The translations under genes were made by a program, and so were the position numbers. The notes beneath the pieces are model-generated. The model had not been told where the DNA came from. It saw only the letters and a program-made list of their open reading frames with translations, and searched no databases. DNA of 64,000 nucleotides. Source: Dyadobacter sp. CY261. GTDB lineage: Bacteria; Bacteroidota; Bacteroidia; Cytophagales; Spirosomataceae. Location of the stretch: the NCBI RefSeq assembly GCF_021440085.1, contig NZ_JAKCPW010000006.1:434001-498000 (forward strand). The letters run 5' to 3'. Positions 32,177 to 40,942 of the stretch are shown piece after piece; within the stretch, counting starts at the first letter, position 1, and each line of letters opens with the position of its first letter.

Positions 32177-34168
32177 CTAAGGTGTTACCGTCATCCGGTC
32201 GTCCAGCATTCGGTTCGAATATTGCTGGATAAATGCCTTAACCTGCAATTCCATAGGTCCCTGCACCTCCGGAATCCTACCCGCAAGGTTATTTTTCAAA
32301 AGCTTGTCTTCCTGATATTTATACAAACCTACGGTTTTCCGGCCATCAAATTGCAAAACATATGGCCCGTTGAACCATTGATAAGCCCCGTCATAGTTGA
32401 CAGCAAAGTTTAACGGAGGGTTCCCGAAGACATTTTTTCCAAAGCCAAAATAGGGCTTGTCGTAATGCAGATAACCCAATATCGATGGCATAATGTCGAT
32501 TTGCTGGACAAGTCGGCTGCTATCGACGCCGGGCGACGCTTCGACTGTCATTGTCTGTTCTCCCGGCGAATTATCGCCCGGCGCATAGAATAAAATAGGT
32601 ATTGAGAAATTACCGACAGAGGTCTGGTATTTGGGATAATGTGCAAATGTAGCCGCATGATCGGCCGTGATCACAAATAATGTATTCCTGAACCAGGGCT
32701 TATCCTTGATCGAATCGAAGAATTTCCGCAATGCATTATCGGTATAACCCATCGTTTCATAAATCGGCAACGGGCCTTTCGGGAACTTGCCCTTATAACG
32801 CTTAGGAATCTGGAACGGGTCGTGGGAAGAGACCGTAAATAATGTACTCATAAACGGTTGCTGAAAGGTATTCAGCTTTTTGGACCAGAATTGCATGAAT
32901 TCCTCGTCCCAAATGCCCCAGATGCCATCATAATCCGCATCGTTGCCATACTCGGTCTTTCCGTAATAATCTTTGATGCCAATTAGGTTGGTGAATGCCT
33001 TGAAGCCCATCGAACCATTGGGCGCGCCGTGAAAGAATGAGGTATGGTACCCCTTCGATTTCAGCATTTCCGGTAGGCTAGGTAGCTTGTTATCGGTGTA
33101 GCGGGTCAAAATGAAAGGTTCCATAATGCCCGGAATGCCCGTTAGCACGGACGGAATAGCTTCTATGGACTTTGCACCATTTGCAAATGAATACCAATGG
33201 ACCTTGCTATGTCGCATCAGCGAATCGATGAATGGCGTGTAACCTTTATAGGTACCGTTTTCAAGCTCCCGATTGTACGTCCCTACCATTTCTTTCCCAA
33301 AGCTTTCCCAGATCAGGATCACCACATTTTTAGGACGAAATGCGGGCGCATTCGGTTCGGGCATATGAATGGGAGAATAAACCGCATTCATTTCCTGTTC
33401 CGATTTGAAGTAATCCGCACGCTGATAGTCAGATCTTTTCAATGTTTTAAAGATGCAAAAAGGAGTGTTCAAGACGATAAACATTTCCTTGGGCTTATCT
33501 ACGTACTCTCCCGCGTTGCTCAGCGTGATCGGCCGTGTGCTGTGGCGGAAACCTCCCTTCACACCACCGACAAAGAGGAACACCGCAACGGTCATCAATA
33601 CGCTGTGTACCAGGAATATCTGCCATGCCGGACGTCCGGGTTTCGGGCTTACCTTCCAACGACGTGTCAAATAAACCACCGACGCCACCAGTAGCGCCCA
33701 TATCAGCACAACATACCAGTAATGCACCAAAAAGCCGCCAAAGAGCTTGTGCATATTGTTTTCATGCGAAAACTCCTGCAAAACCGACCATGTGCTCCTT
33801 TTAATCGTGAAGCGATAATAAATAAAATCGGCACAGTTGGCGAGCAGGGCAATGCTGTTGGTGATGATAAAAAGATAGTCCAGGACTTTCTGAAACGAGG
33901 GCCTGTATTTGAACGTAAAAGGGATCAACGTCAGAAACACGTATAGCACGTTCGTGTAAAGTACCGCCACCAGATCAAACCGAATGCCTCCCAGAAATAA
34001 CCGCGGCGCTAATGACAAACCTACTTCGGGAAAAAAGGTTTGATTGAACAGAAAAAAGAGAATGCGGCAAATACTAAACAAGATCATGATGCCGAGCAGC
34101 CTTATTAGCAGCACCTGATGAATACGCCATCCGAAACCGAAACCGGAAGCGCCTGTATATGAACTCAT
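32177..34168 (-). CDS. LTA synthase-like sulfatase-superfamily membrane enzyme
   Basis: A 663-residue protein with about five N-terminal transmembrane helices (residues ~18-185) and a large extracytoplasmic alkaline-phosphatase-fold domain. NVVILIWESFGKE carries the first metal ligand, NGAKSIEAIPSVLTGIPG the nucleophile region, and FVITADHAATFAH the distal metal ligands. The nucleophile position appears to be Ser in KSIE, where LtaS has Thr. In Gram-negative bacteria such enzymes are predicted phosphoglycerol or phosphoethanolamine transferases on glycans or lipids; the acceptor is unknown. It diverges from the initiator tRNA. Confidence 0.87.
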   Translation of the reverse strand: MSSYTGASGFGFGWRIHQVLLIRLLGIMILFSICRILFFLFNQTFFPEVGLSLAPRLFLGGIRFDLVAVLYTNVLYVFLTLIPFTFKYRPSFQKVLDYLFIITNSIALLANCADFIYYRFTIKRSTWSVLQEFSHENNMHKLFGGFLVHYWYVVLIWALLVASVVYLTRRWKVSPKPGRPAWQIFLVHSVLMTVAVFLFVGGVKGGFRHSTRPITLSNAGEYVDKPKEMFIVLNTPFCIFKTLKRSDYQRADYFKSEQEMNAVYSPIHMPEPNAPAFRPKNVVILIWESFGKEMVGTYNRELENGTYKGYTPFIDSLMRHSKVHWYSFANGAKSIEAIPSVLTGIPGIMEPFILTRYTDNKLPSLPEMLKSKGYHTSFFHGAPNGSMGFKAFTNLIGIKDYYGKTEYGNDADYDGIWGIWDEEFMQFWSKKLNTFQQPFMSTLFTVSSHDPFQIPKRYKGKFPKGPLPIYETMGYTDNALRKFFDSIKDKPWFRNTLFVITADHAATFAHYPKYQTSVGNFSIPILFYAPGDNSPGEQTMTVEASPGVDSSRLVQQIDIMPSILGYLHYDKPYFGFGKNVFGNPPLNFAVNYDGAYQWFNGPYVLQFDGRKTVGLYKYQEDKLLKNNLAGRIPEVQGPMELQVKAFIQQYSNRMLDDRMTVTP

Positions 34169-34224
34169 AAAATTGATGTCAGAATGTTAGAGGGAAACTT
34201 TCTAGAAAGTTTTCACAAAAATAG

Positions 34225-34256
34225 TTGTTTTCTGTAAAACAATTGTTGTATGTTTG
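34225..34256 (+). promoter_or_regulatory. Promoter of the initiator tRNA gene
   Basis: TTG (34225-34227), 21-bp spacer, TATGTTTG (34249-34256), an exact Bacteroidota -7 box. The mature tRNA starts 20 bp downstream, so the leader would be short. Confidence 0.75.
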
Positions 34257-34275
34257 CACTCCAATTCAACGACAC

Positions 34276-34348
<73 letters not shown>

Positions 34349-34356
34349 CACAGGCC

Positions 34357-34388
34357 AAAGCCACTTTCTTTCGAAAGTGGCTTTTTTT
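34357..34388 (+). terminator. Terminator of the tRNA-fMet gene
   Basis: Perfect 12-bp stem AAAGCCACTTTC / GAAAGTGGCTTT with a 4-base loop (34369-34372), followed by more T. It starts 9 bp after the tRNA. Confidence 0.92.
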
Positions 34389-34728
34389 GCGTTTATCCGG
34401 ATTTTCGGGGTCCATCCGGAAATTCCTCGCCTAATTCTCTCCCACTTACTTTTCAACGATCGCAATAACAACAAGCTTTCCCTCACTCCAAGCCACAGTT
34501 GCATAAATATGTATTTCTAAATTGTTGTAGTAGTACCTCTATTTACGTCATAATCAATTGGTTTACGAGTATTTTGAAATCTCCACAAAGAAAAATTTTT
34601 TGCCATCGGTGACATATTGTTTTACATGTTTTGAGCTATCTTTGAAAAAGTTAAGAGTTGGTTAGAAACTTATTCTACAATTTTTTACAACTATACCTAC
34701 ATTATTGTATCTTGCCGACGATTTCTCA
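34389..34728. other. Intergenic region before the small gene at 34729
   Basis: About 340 bp, A/T-rich, no coding potential seen. TATCTTTG at 34637-34644 is an exact -7 box, with TTG at 34617-34619 (17-bp spacer, slightly short), giving a likely ~80-nt leader for the small gene. Confidence 0.45.
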
Positions 34729-34974
34729 ATGATGCCTTGCAATATGATTATGATAAACCCTTATTTCTCCGGCTTCGAACATAATGCAGCGCAGATCTGC
34801 CGCTTTCTGCAGACACACAAAACATTTACACTTCTGCTTTCGGGAGGACGCATTGTTCACCACCAGGTCGAAGATGCTACCCGGTTCAGAACCTGGCTTC
34901 TGACGCATCAAATCGAAGACGTCCGTGAGTCTTTTACCAAAAACTACTCAGCTTACAATCTGATGTCCGCCTGA
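34729..34974 (+). CDS. Small protein of unknown function
   Basis: An 81-residue frame (second ATG directly adjacent). Composition is protein-like (mixed aromatic and charged residues: GRIVHHQVEDATRFRTWLLTHQIEDVRESF), no signal peptide or membrane helix. I do not recognise a family. Support comes from the promoter candidate upstream and lack of competing frames. It precedes the DUF6056 gene by about 120 bp. Confidence 0.55.
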   Translation: MMPCNMIMINPYFSGFEHNAAQICRFLQTHKTFTLLLSGGRIVHHQVEDATRFRTWLLTHQIEDVRESFTKNYSAYNLMSA

Positions 34975-35097
34975 TTCGTAAGCTCCGTCTATGCTGCTCA
35001 GGCTCCCGCCCGTATCCTCACTGATGCGCTATTCAGCACGTCCGTTTAAAATAAATGTCTTATGTTTGGATACTTCTTTCACAAGGGTAAAAAACAT

Positions 35098-36516
35098 ATG
35101 ACACATTACTTCTCCTGGTTTAAAAATCCTGATAACAAGTTCAAACTGCTCCTGCTGGCATTCTTTGTCATCCTGTTTCCATTTATAGCGGTTTCATTCT
35201 TTGCCTTCCCTACCACCGACGACTATTGCCATACGTTGGCCGTTAAAGAATTGGGTTATTGGGGTTACCAGGCGCATTACTGGAAAACATGGTCGGGGCG
35301 GTACATCGGCACGCTCATTTCCGCCACACAGCCGATGGCATACGATTCATACCTAGGCTACAAGCTGGCGCCGATCGTACTCTTATTGTTGTATGTACAC
35401 GCCTCTTTGAAATTCGCCGGTGCCCTTACCGCCGACAAGCTGCCTAAATGGCAAACCTACCTCCTCGCATTTCTGCTGCTTTTTGTACTGATCGCCGAAC
35501 TGCCGGTCGTTTCGGGCTATTTTTATTGGTACACAGGTTATTACTACACAGTTGCAGACATCGGCACGCTGTATCTGCTAGCGTATTTGTTTAGAAATTA
35601 TTCCAAACTATCGACTAAAAACATCACCATTCTTGCCCTCGGCATTATTCTGCTGGTTGGGATGAATGAATATACGCTGGTCTGGCTGGTCGTTCTTTCG
35701 GGCGCATTGTTCTTTTTCAGCAGTGTGATCGAACGAAAACTCAAAATCCCCTTTCTGATATTGAGCGTCGTGGCACTTGCCTTCGGCGTCCTTTCGGTAA
35801 CTGCGCCTGGCAATGGCGCACGCGCAGAATCGGGGCTTTACCCGACACCTTTAAAGTATAACCTTCTGTTCTCCATTAAAAACAGTCTGGTCTGGCAGAT
35901 CCATAACTTTTCGAAAATCGCGCCGGCGCTATGCGTGCTCGCGTTGGTGCTGATCCCAATCGCCTGCCAGCTATTCAAAAACAAAGAAGAAAACGATTTC
36001 AAATTCTTTGGTGTACATCCGGCGCTCTCGGTACTGATCTTTGTAGGTTGTCTTTACCTGAGCTATTTCCCATCGTACTGGTCGATCGCCGAGCCGCCAA
36101 ACTTGCGCGGGCAATGTGTGATCACGTTCTGGACACTCATCGGCTGGACATATAATGTATTCGTACTGACATTTTGGGCGCTGAAAAAAGGCCACATGCA
36201 GCCCCTCGAACAAGGTGCGCCCGTGGCCTGGATCGTAAGCCTGTACTTTTTCTTTTTGTTTGCAGGTAATTTCAATTACCGCTCCGCCTGGTCCGACCTT
36301 CTCACTGGCCGTGCGGCGCGCTTCAATAAAGAAATGCACGAGCGCACGGCCCTGGTAATGAACACTAAAGACCCGCAAGTATACGTGCCCAAACTAAAAA
36401 ACGTGCCCTACACGATCCTTATCGTGAACGACGAGACGGACCCTGCCTGGGCATCTGTAGAGGTTAATAACGGCTGCGCGGAGTGGTATTTCAAGAAGAA
36501 GTTTTTCTATAAATAG
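35098..36516 (+). CDS. DUF6056-type polytopic membrane protein (GT-C-like)
   Basis: A 472-residue protein with about ten predicted membrane helices. After the first helix an acidic TTDDYCHTL motif (about residues 38-46) sits at the start of the first outer loop, followed by TWSGRYIG; this DD plus GRY pattern is that of DUF6056 and GT-C glycosyltransferases that use lipid-linked sugars. The C-terminal ~90 residues are soluble. ATG 35098 is preferred to 35062, which overlaps a TATGTTTG -7-like box (35061-35068). Sugar transfer in the envelope is inference. Confidence 0.72.
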   Translation: MTHYFSWFKNPDNKFKLLLLAFFVILFPFIAVSFFAFPTTDDYCHTLAVKELGYWGYQAHYWKTWSGRYIGTLISATQPMAYDSYLGYKLAPIVLLLLYVHASLKFAGALTADKLPKWQTYLLAFLLLFVLIAELPVVSGYFYWYTGYYYTVADIGTLYLLAYLFRNYSKLSTKNITILALGIILLVGMNEYTLVWLVVLSGALFFFSSVIERKLKIPFLILSVVALAFGVLSVTAPGNGARAESGLYPTPLKYNLLFSIKNSLVWQIHNFSKIAPALCVLALVLIPIACQLFKNKEENDFKFFGVHPALSVLIFVGCLYLSYFPSYWSIAEPPNLRGQCVITFWTLIGWTYNVFVLTFWALKKGHMQPLEQGAPVAWIVSLYFFFLFAGNFNYRSAWSDLLTGRAARFNKEMHERTALVMNTKDPQVYVPKLKNVPYTILIVNDETDPAWASVEVNNGCAEWYFKKKFFYK

Positions 36517-36554
36517 CCGAGATAATAGACTATTTCTGAAAAAAATAGAGAAAT

Positions 36555-36586
36555 TTTGACTTGAATTATTTTTTTATCTACCTTTG
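36555..36586 (+). promoter_or_regulatory. rpmH promoter
   Basis: TTTG (36555-36558), 20-bp spacer, TACCTTTG (36579-36586), a full match to the Bacteroidota -33/-7 consensus. The start codon is 54 bp downstream. Confidence 0.82.
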
Positions 36587-36640
36587 CAAGCCAAAATTAC
36601 GGGTAGACAGAGATTTATATCGCAATAATTTGATACTGAG

Positions 36641-36799
36641 ATGAAACGTACCTTTCAACCATCGAATCGCAAGAGGAGAAATAAGCACGGATTTCGTGAG
36701 AGAATGTCCACCGCAAACGGACGTAAAGTAGTTGCTGGCCGTCGCAAAAAAGGCCGCTGGAAATTGACTGTTTCTGACGAAAAACGTCACAAGCAATAA
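36641..36799 (+). CDS. rpmH: 50S ribosomal protein L34
   Basis: A 52-residue highly basic protein beginning MKRTFQPSNRKRRNKHGF, with RMSTANGRKVVAGRRKKGR, the L34 signature. The first residues and length are invariant features of the family. It precedes rnpA, the usual pairing, but a terminator-like hairpin lies between them at 36883. Confidence 0.98.
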   Translation: MKRTFQPSNRKRRNKHGFRERMSTANGRKVVAGRRKKGRWKLTVSDEKRHKQ

Positions 36800-36882
36800 G
36801 CGACGCTTGAAGGTTTGAGTAGAGAACGCTAGTCGGGAAGACCCCATTGGAACAGCCAGTCGGGAAGACCCAGTCTTTCATA

Positions 36883-36924
36883 GTCTGATAAGTTTGCAAC
36901 TTCAAACTTATCAGACATTTTTTT
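36883..36924 (+). terminator. Terminator hairpin between rpmH and rnpA
   Basis: Perfect 14-bp stem GTCTGATAAGTTTG (36883-36896) / CAAACTTATCAGAC (36903-36916), 6-base loop, then A and seven T. It stands only 10 bp before the rnpA start, so it would lower rnpA expression relative to L34. Confidence 0.85.
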
Positions 36925-36934
36925 CTACAAGAAC

Positions 36935-37351
36935 TTGAAACAAACATTTGGTAAAAGCGAACGGTTATGCAACCTTAATATTATCGGCAGGCTTTTCAAG
37001 AAAGGCAGTCCGGAGGTTCAAACGTTCTATCTTTATCCATTCAGGGTGCTTTATATTTACGCTCCCGAAGCTCCCTCCCCCATTCCACAGGTTCTTTTTT
37101 CCATTTCCAAAAGGAACTTCAAGAAAGCGGTTGACCGCAATCTGATCCGTCGCCGCTGCCGCGAGTCATACCGTCTGCACAAATCCCAACTCGTTTCATT
37201 ACCCGCCGGAACGCGCCCTTCCTACATTGCTTTTTTGTATCTTGCAAAAGAAATAACCTCATACGACGTTATTGAAACGGCTATGAGGCAGTCACTCAAA
37301 AAGCTTGAAAAACTGCCGCCAGTCTTTCCCAAAGATCAATCCAATTCCTGA
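36935..37351 (+). CDS. rnpA: Ribonuclease P protein component (TTG start)
   Basis: The protein subunit of RNase P, which trims tRNA 5' ends. The N terminus TFGKSERLCN matches the family TFxKxERL, and the RNR signature appears as NFKKAVDRNLIRRRCRESYR (about residues 66-85). The 138-residue length is normal. TTG is the only start that keeps the conserved N terminus after the terminator stem. A short gap (6 bp) leads to the S41 peptidase. Confidence 0.95.
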   Translation: MKQTFGKSERLCNLNIIGRLFKKGSPEVQTFYLYPFRVLYIYAPEAPSPIPQVLFSISKRNFKKAVDRNLIRRRCRESYRLHKSQLVSLPAGTRPSYIAFLYLAKEITSYDVIETAMRQSLKKLEKLPPVFPKDQSNS

Positions 37352-37357
37352 ACATAG

Positions 37358-39010
37358 ATGAAAAAGTATCTTCGTTCCATTTTGCTGGCCGCTCCTGTTG
37401 TGGGAGGTCTCGCATTTGTATCATTCCGCCAGGACGACCGCCTTTTCGAAATAGCGCGAAACCTTGACATCTATGCCACGCTTTTCAAGGAATTGAATGC
37501 GTATTATGTCGATGAGATCAATCCCAATCAATTGATCAAGACAAGCATCGATAATATGCTCCGCTCTCTCGATCCGTACACGGTTTACTATGCCGAGGAC
37601 GACATTGAGGACTACATGACGATGACCACCGGCAAGTACAATGGCATCGGGGCGATGGTCAACTCCGCCGACGGCAAGCATACGGTAATGATGGTATATG
37701 AAGATACGCCAGCCCAGAAAGCGGGCTTGCAGCTTGGCGATGAGATCACCAAAATCAACGGCATCGATCTTTCAACACGCGAGGATTTTGATACTGGCAA
37801 ACTGCTGAAAGGTCAGACGCAAACCAGCGTTACGCTCACTGTGAAACGCTATGGTAATACAAAGCCACTGGAAATTTCACTAAACCGAGATATCGTCAAA
37901 GTGACCAATGTGCCTTACTACGGCATGCTGAACGAGGATGTAGGTTACATTGATCTCAAAGATTTCACCGCAACGGCCTCCCGAGAGGTACGCAATGCAT
38001 TCCAGGAACTGAAAGGAAAAGGTATGAAATCGGTCGTGCTTGACCTCCGCGATAATCCAGGCGGCTTGCTGAATATGGCCATTGAAATTTCCAATATATT
38101 CATTCCCAAGGGGGAGGAAGTGGTTTCAACAAAAGGAAAAGTAAGCGAATGGAACAAAACCTACACTGCTTACAATCCTGCTCTCGATGTGGAAATACCG
38201 GTTGTAGTACTGACCAACAACCGCAGCGCCTCAGCCGCCGAAATCGTTTCCGGCGTGATCCAGGATTACGACCGCGGTGTGCTGATCGGCCAGCGCACTT
38301 ACGGAAAAGGCCTCGTACAAACCACCCGTGATCTTTCATTCAATACCAAAATGAAGATTACCACCGCCAAATATTACATTCCAAGTGGGCGGTGCATTCA
38401 GGCCATCGATTACAGCCACCGCAACGACGACGGCAGCGTGGGTAAAATCGCTGATTCCCTTATGACCGAATTCAAGACCCGCAATGGCCGTTCGGTGTAT
38501 GACGGAGGTGGTATTTTGCCTGACATCATTACTGAAAAAGAAACCTTCTCGCCGTTGGCCATTTCGCTGGGCCGGAACCGTCTGTTCTTTGATTATGCGG
38601 TTAAATATCACTTCGAACATCCCACGATCAAACCGGCGAAAGAGTTTCACCTGACCGACGCCGATTATGCCGCATTTACCAAATGGCTGGGCGACAAAGA
38701 ATACGATTATACCACCCAGGTAGAACGCGATCTGAACGATTTGGAAGCCTCGGCGAAAAAAGAGAAATCGTTGGAAGTCATTGAGGATCAGATCAAAGCA
38801 TTAAAATCAAAACTTTCACACAGCAAGGACAACGACCTGCAAATCTTTAAACCTGAGATAAAGAAGATACTGGAAGAAGAGATTATCAAACATTATTATC
38901 TGGAAAAGGGCATGCGGGAAGCTTCTTTTAATGAAGATCCCGAAGTAAAAGCGGCACTGGCGCTCTTTAAAGACCCCGCCCGTTACGGTCAGATTTTGAA
39001 AAAGAAATAG
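37358..39010 (+). CDS. Carboxy-terminal processing protease, S41 family
   Basis: A 550-residue exported protease with an N-terminal signal/anchor (SILLAAPVVGGLAFVSF). A PDZ domain covers about residues 90-170 (YNGIGAMVNS to QLGDEITKINGIDL). The S41 core shows GYIDLKDFT, VLDLRDNPGGLL, the nucleophile in NNRSASAAEIVSG and the catalytic Lys in RTYGKGLVQ, so the Ser/Lys dyad is intact. A coiled C-terminal extension follows. It degrades or trims periplasmic proteins. It follows rnpA by 6 bp, an arrangement known in Bacteroidota. Confidence 0.94.
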   Translation: MKKYLRSILLAAPVVGGLAFVSFRQDDRLFEIARNLDIYATLFKELNAYYVDEINPNQLIKTSIDNMLRSLDPYTVYYAEDDIEDYMTMTTGKYNGIGAMVNSADGKHTVMMVYEDTPAQKAGLQLGDEITKINGIDLSTREDFDTGKLLKGQTQTSVTLTVKRYGNTKPLEISLNRDIVKVTNVPYYGMLNEDVGYIDLKDFTATASREVRNAFQELKGKGMKSVVLDLRDNPGGLLNMAIEISNIFIPKGEEVVSTKGKVSEWNKTYTAYNPALDVEIPVVVLTNNRSASAAEIVSGVIQDYDRGVLIGQRTYGKGLVQTTRDLSFNTKMKITTAKYYIPSGRCIQAIDYSHRNDDGSVGKIADSLMTEFKTRNGRSVYDGGGILPDIITEKETFSPLAISLGRNRLFFDYAVKYHFEHPTIKPAKEFHLTDADYAAFTKWLGDKEYDYTTQVERDLNDLEASAKKEKSLEVIEDQIKALKSKLSHSKDNDLQIFKPEIKKILEEEIIKHYYLEKGMREASFNEDPEVKAALALFKDPARYGQILKKK

Positions 39011-39018
39011 TACCAACC

Positions 39019-39045
39019 GGCCCGTCGCTCGCGGCGGGCTTTTTG
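39019..39045 (+). terminator. Terminator after the S41 protease gene
   Basis: GCCCGTCGC / GCGGCGGGC stem (one G-T pair) with a very short loop, then TTTTT. It starts 9 bp after the stop. Confidence 0.8.
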
Positions 39046-39052
39046 TTTTTAT

Positions 39053-39748
39053 ATGCTACTACTTAGTATCGATACTTCGATCCGTGGATGCTCGGTGGCT
39101 ACTCACAATGAGTCTGGCTTACTGGCAGCTTACGATCTTTTTACAGACAAATCCTCATCTGCCATGCTTACGACGCTTATACGCGACGCTGTGGAGCATA
39201 CGGGTTTCAAATTGGCCGATATTGAGGCCATTGTCGTTGCTAAAGGTCCGGGCTCGTACACCGGCTTGCGCGTAGGCGTGTCGACTGCGAAAGGCTTGTG
39301 CTATGCATTGGATAAGCCACTAATCGCCATCAACACATTGCAGGCGATGGCTTTGCAGCTCGCTCCATTTTTCCCAGGGCATTTACTCTGTCCGATGATA
39401 GATGCACGTAGGATGGAAGTCTATGCAGCGTTTTTTGATGAAAACAATGCATTTGTTCAGCCGACACAGGCGGTAATTATAAATGAAAATTCTTTCCAAG
39501 ATTTGCTGACGGATCATAAAGTAGTATTCTTCGGCGATGGAGCTGCCAAATGCAAACCATTGCTCGAAAACCATCCAAATGCAATTTTTTTAACAGAAGA
39601 TATCAGGCCGTCGGCACGAACTATCGGGCAATTGGGTGCGATTGCATTCAATCACGCGCAGTTTGAGGATGTGGCGGCATTTGAACCCTACTATCTGAAA
39701 GATTTTATGTCGCCTGCTCCGCGAAAAGCCAGCACGCTTGTACAGTAA
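39053..39748 (+). CDS. tsaB: tRNA threonylcarbamoyladenosine biosynthesis protein TsaB
   Basis: A 231-residue ASKHA-fold protein that partners TsaD/TsaE in t6A37 synthesis. MLLLSIDTSIRGCSVA is the family start, and AIVVAKGPGSYTGLRVGVSTAKGL (read across about residues 60-83) is its hallmark. ATG 39053 is the first codon of the fold. It is followed by the DUF2480 gene after 73 bp. Confidence 0.95.
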   Translation: MLLLSIDTSIRGCSVATHNESGLLAAYDLFTDKSSSAMLTTLIRDAVEHTGFKLADIEAIVVAKGPGSYTGLRVGVSTAKGLCYALDKPLIAINTLQAMALQLAPFFPGHLLCPMIDARRMEVYAAFFDENNAFVQPTQAVIINENSFQDLLTDHKVVFFGDGAAKCKPLLENHPNAIFLTEDIRPSARTIGQLGAIAFNHAQFEDVAAFEPYYLKDFMSPAPRKASTLVQ

Positions 39749-39821
39749 CCGTCGATTTAAGAGATTTTTCAAACAATCGCGGCCCTTTTGTTGTTAGTCT
39801 TTTTGAAAAAGAAATTCTAGA

Positions 39822-40355
39822 ATGGAAACTGATGAAATAGTAAACCGGGTTGCTACCAGCGGCATTATATCGCTGGACCTTGAAGAGCTCTATCAGCCCG
39901 GAGAACGCATTGTTTACGATATCAAGGACAATCTCTGGCAGGGTATGATCCTGCGCGAAAAGGATTTCCGGGATTTTTTGAAAAGCCATGATTGGTCGCA
40001 GTACCAGGGCAAGAATGTCGCCATTATTTGCTCGGAGGATGCCATTGTCCCCACTTGGGCGTACATGCTGCTGGCAGTTCAGTTGGAGCCTTATGCGAAT
40101 GCATTCGTTTTTGGTGATTTGAATGCTTTGGAAGACAAGCTATTTGCAGAAGCCATTGCAAAGCTGAATGCAGAAGAGTTTTCTGGAAAACGCGTAGTAG
40201 TAAAAGGCTGCAGCAAAGTGGATGTGCCGGTTTCGGCTTATGTGGCGGTTAGCAAGCTTTTGAAACCGGTTGTGCAAAGCCTGATGTTTGGCGAGCCTTG
40301 CAGTACTGTGCCTCTTTACAAAAAGCCCAAATCCTCGGTTTCCGCCACAGTCTGA
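39822..40355 (+). CDS. DUF2480 family protein
   Basis: A 177-residue protein of a family confined largely to Bacteroidota, function unknown. Recognisable segments are NRVATSGIISLDLEELY, the motif YDIKDNLWQGMILREKDFR and IICSEDAIVPTWAYMLL. No signal peptide or membrane helix. Its last 40 bp (codons for ...KKPKSSVSATV) overlap the 3' end of convergent rnhB. Confidence 0.92.
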   Translation: METDEIVNRVATSGIISLDLEELYQPGERIVYDIKDNLWQGMILREKDFRDFLKSHDWSQYQGKNVAIICSEDAIVPTWAYMLLAVQLEPYANAFVFGDLNALEDKLFAEAIAKLNAEEFSGKRVVVKGCSKVDVPVSAYVAVSKLLKPVVQSLMFGEPCSTVPLYKKPKSSVSATV

Positions 40356-40942
40356 TCATTTTCTTCTTTGATCAGTTTGAAAGTCATCCGGTGAAACGAA
40401 CAGGGGCCGTGCAAAACTATGGCCTTTCGATGGTGGATTGTTGGGTAGCCCACATTGTGTTCCCAGCCATAATGCGGGAATTGACGGGAAAGGTTGCTCA
40501 TCAGCTCATCCCGGTAATTTTTAGCTAAAACAGAAGCTGCTGCAATGGAAAGATAATGTGCGTCGCCTTTGATAATACAGGTGTGCGGGATCATCGGGTA
40601 AGGCGTAAAACGGTTTCCGTCGACGAGCAGATGCTCGGGACGTACCCGGAGCTTGTCGACAGCCCGGTGCATTGCCAGAAAACTCGCCTTCAGAATGTTA
40701 ATCTTGTCGATTTCGATATTATCCACTTCCGCCACCCCCCAGCAAATCGATTCGCGGATAATTTCTTTTTCCAGTTCTAAACGCTGTGCTTTTGTAAGCT
40801 GCTTGGAATCATTGAGAAATGAATGCTTATAGTCGCGCGGCAGAATTACCGCAGCGGCCACAACCGGCCCGGCGAGGCAACCTCTCCCCACTTCATCAAG
40901 CCCGGCCTCAATGGCCTCGATATTGTAATAAGCTCTAAGCAT
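40316..40942 (-). CDS. rnhB: Ribonuclease HII
   Basis: It removes ribonucleotides embedded in DNA. DEVGRGCLAGPVVAAAVIL (residues 17-35) carries the first catalytic acids; DNIEIDKINIL and the LLVDGNRF segment carry the next; the 208-residue length is typical. It overlaps the VWA gene by one base (TAATG junction), so it is translationally coupled to the Bat-like operon, and its 3' end overlaps DUF2480 by 40 bp. Confidence 0.95.
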   Translation of the reverse strand: MLRAYYNIEAIEAGLDEVGRGCLAGPVVAAAVILPRDYKHSFLNDSKQLTKAQRLELEKEIIRESICWGVAEVDNIEIDKINILKASFLAMHRAVDKLRVRPEHLLVDGNRFTPYPMIPHTCIIKGDAHYLSIAAASVLAKNYRDELMSNLSRQFPHYGWEHNVGYPTIHHRKAIVLHGPCSFHRMTFKLIKEENDQTVAETEDLGFL

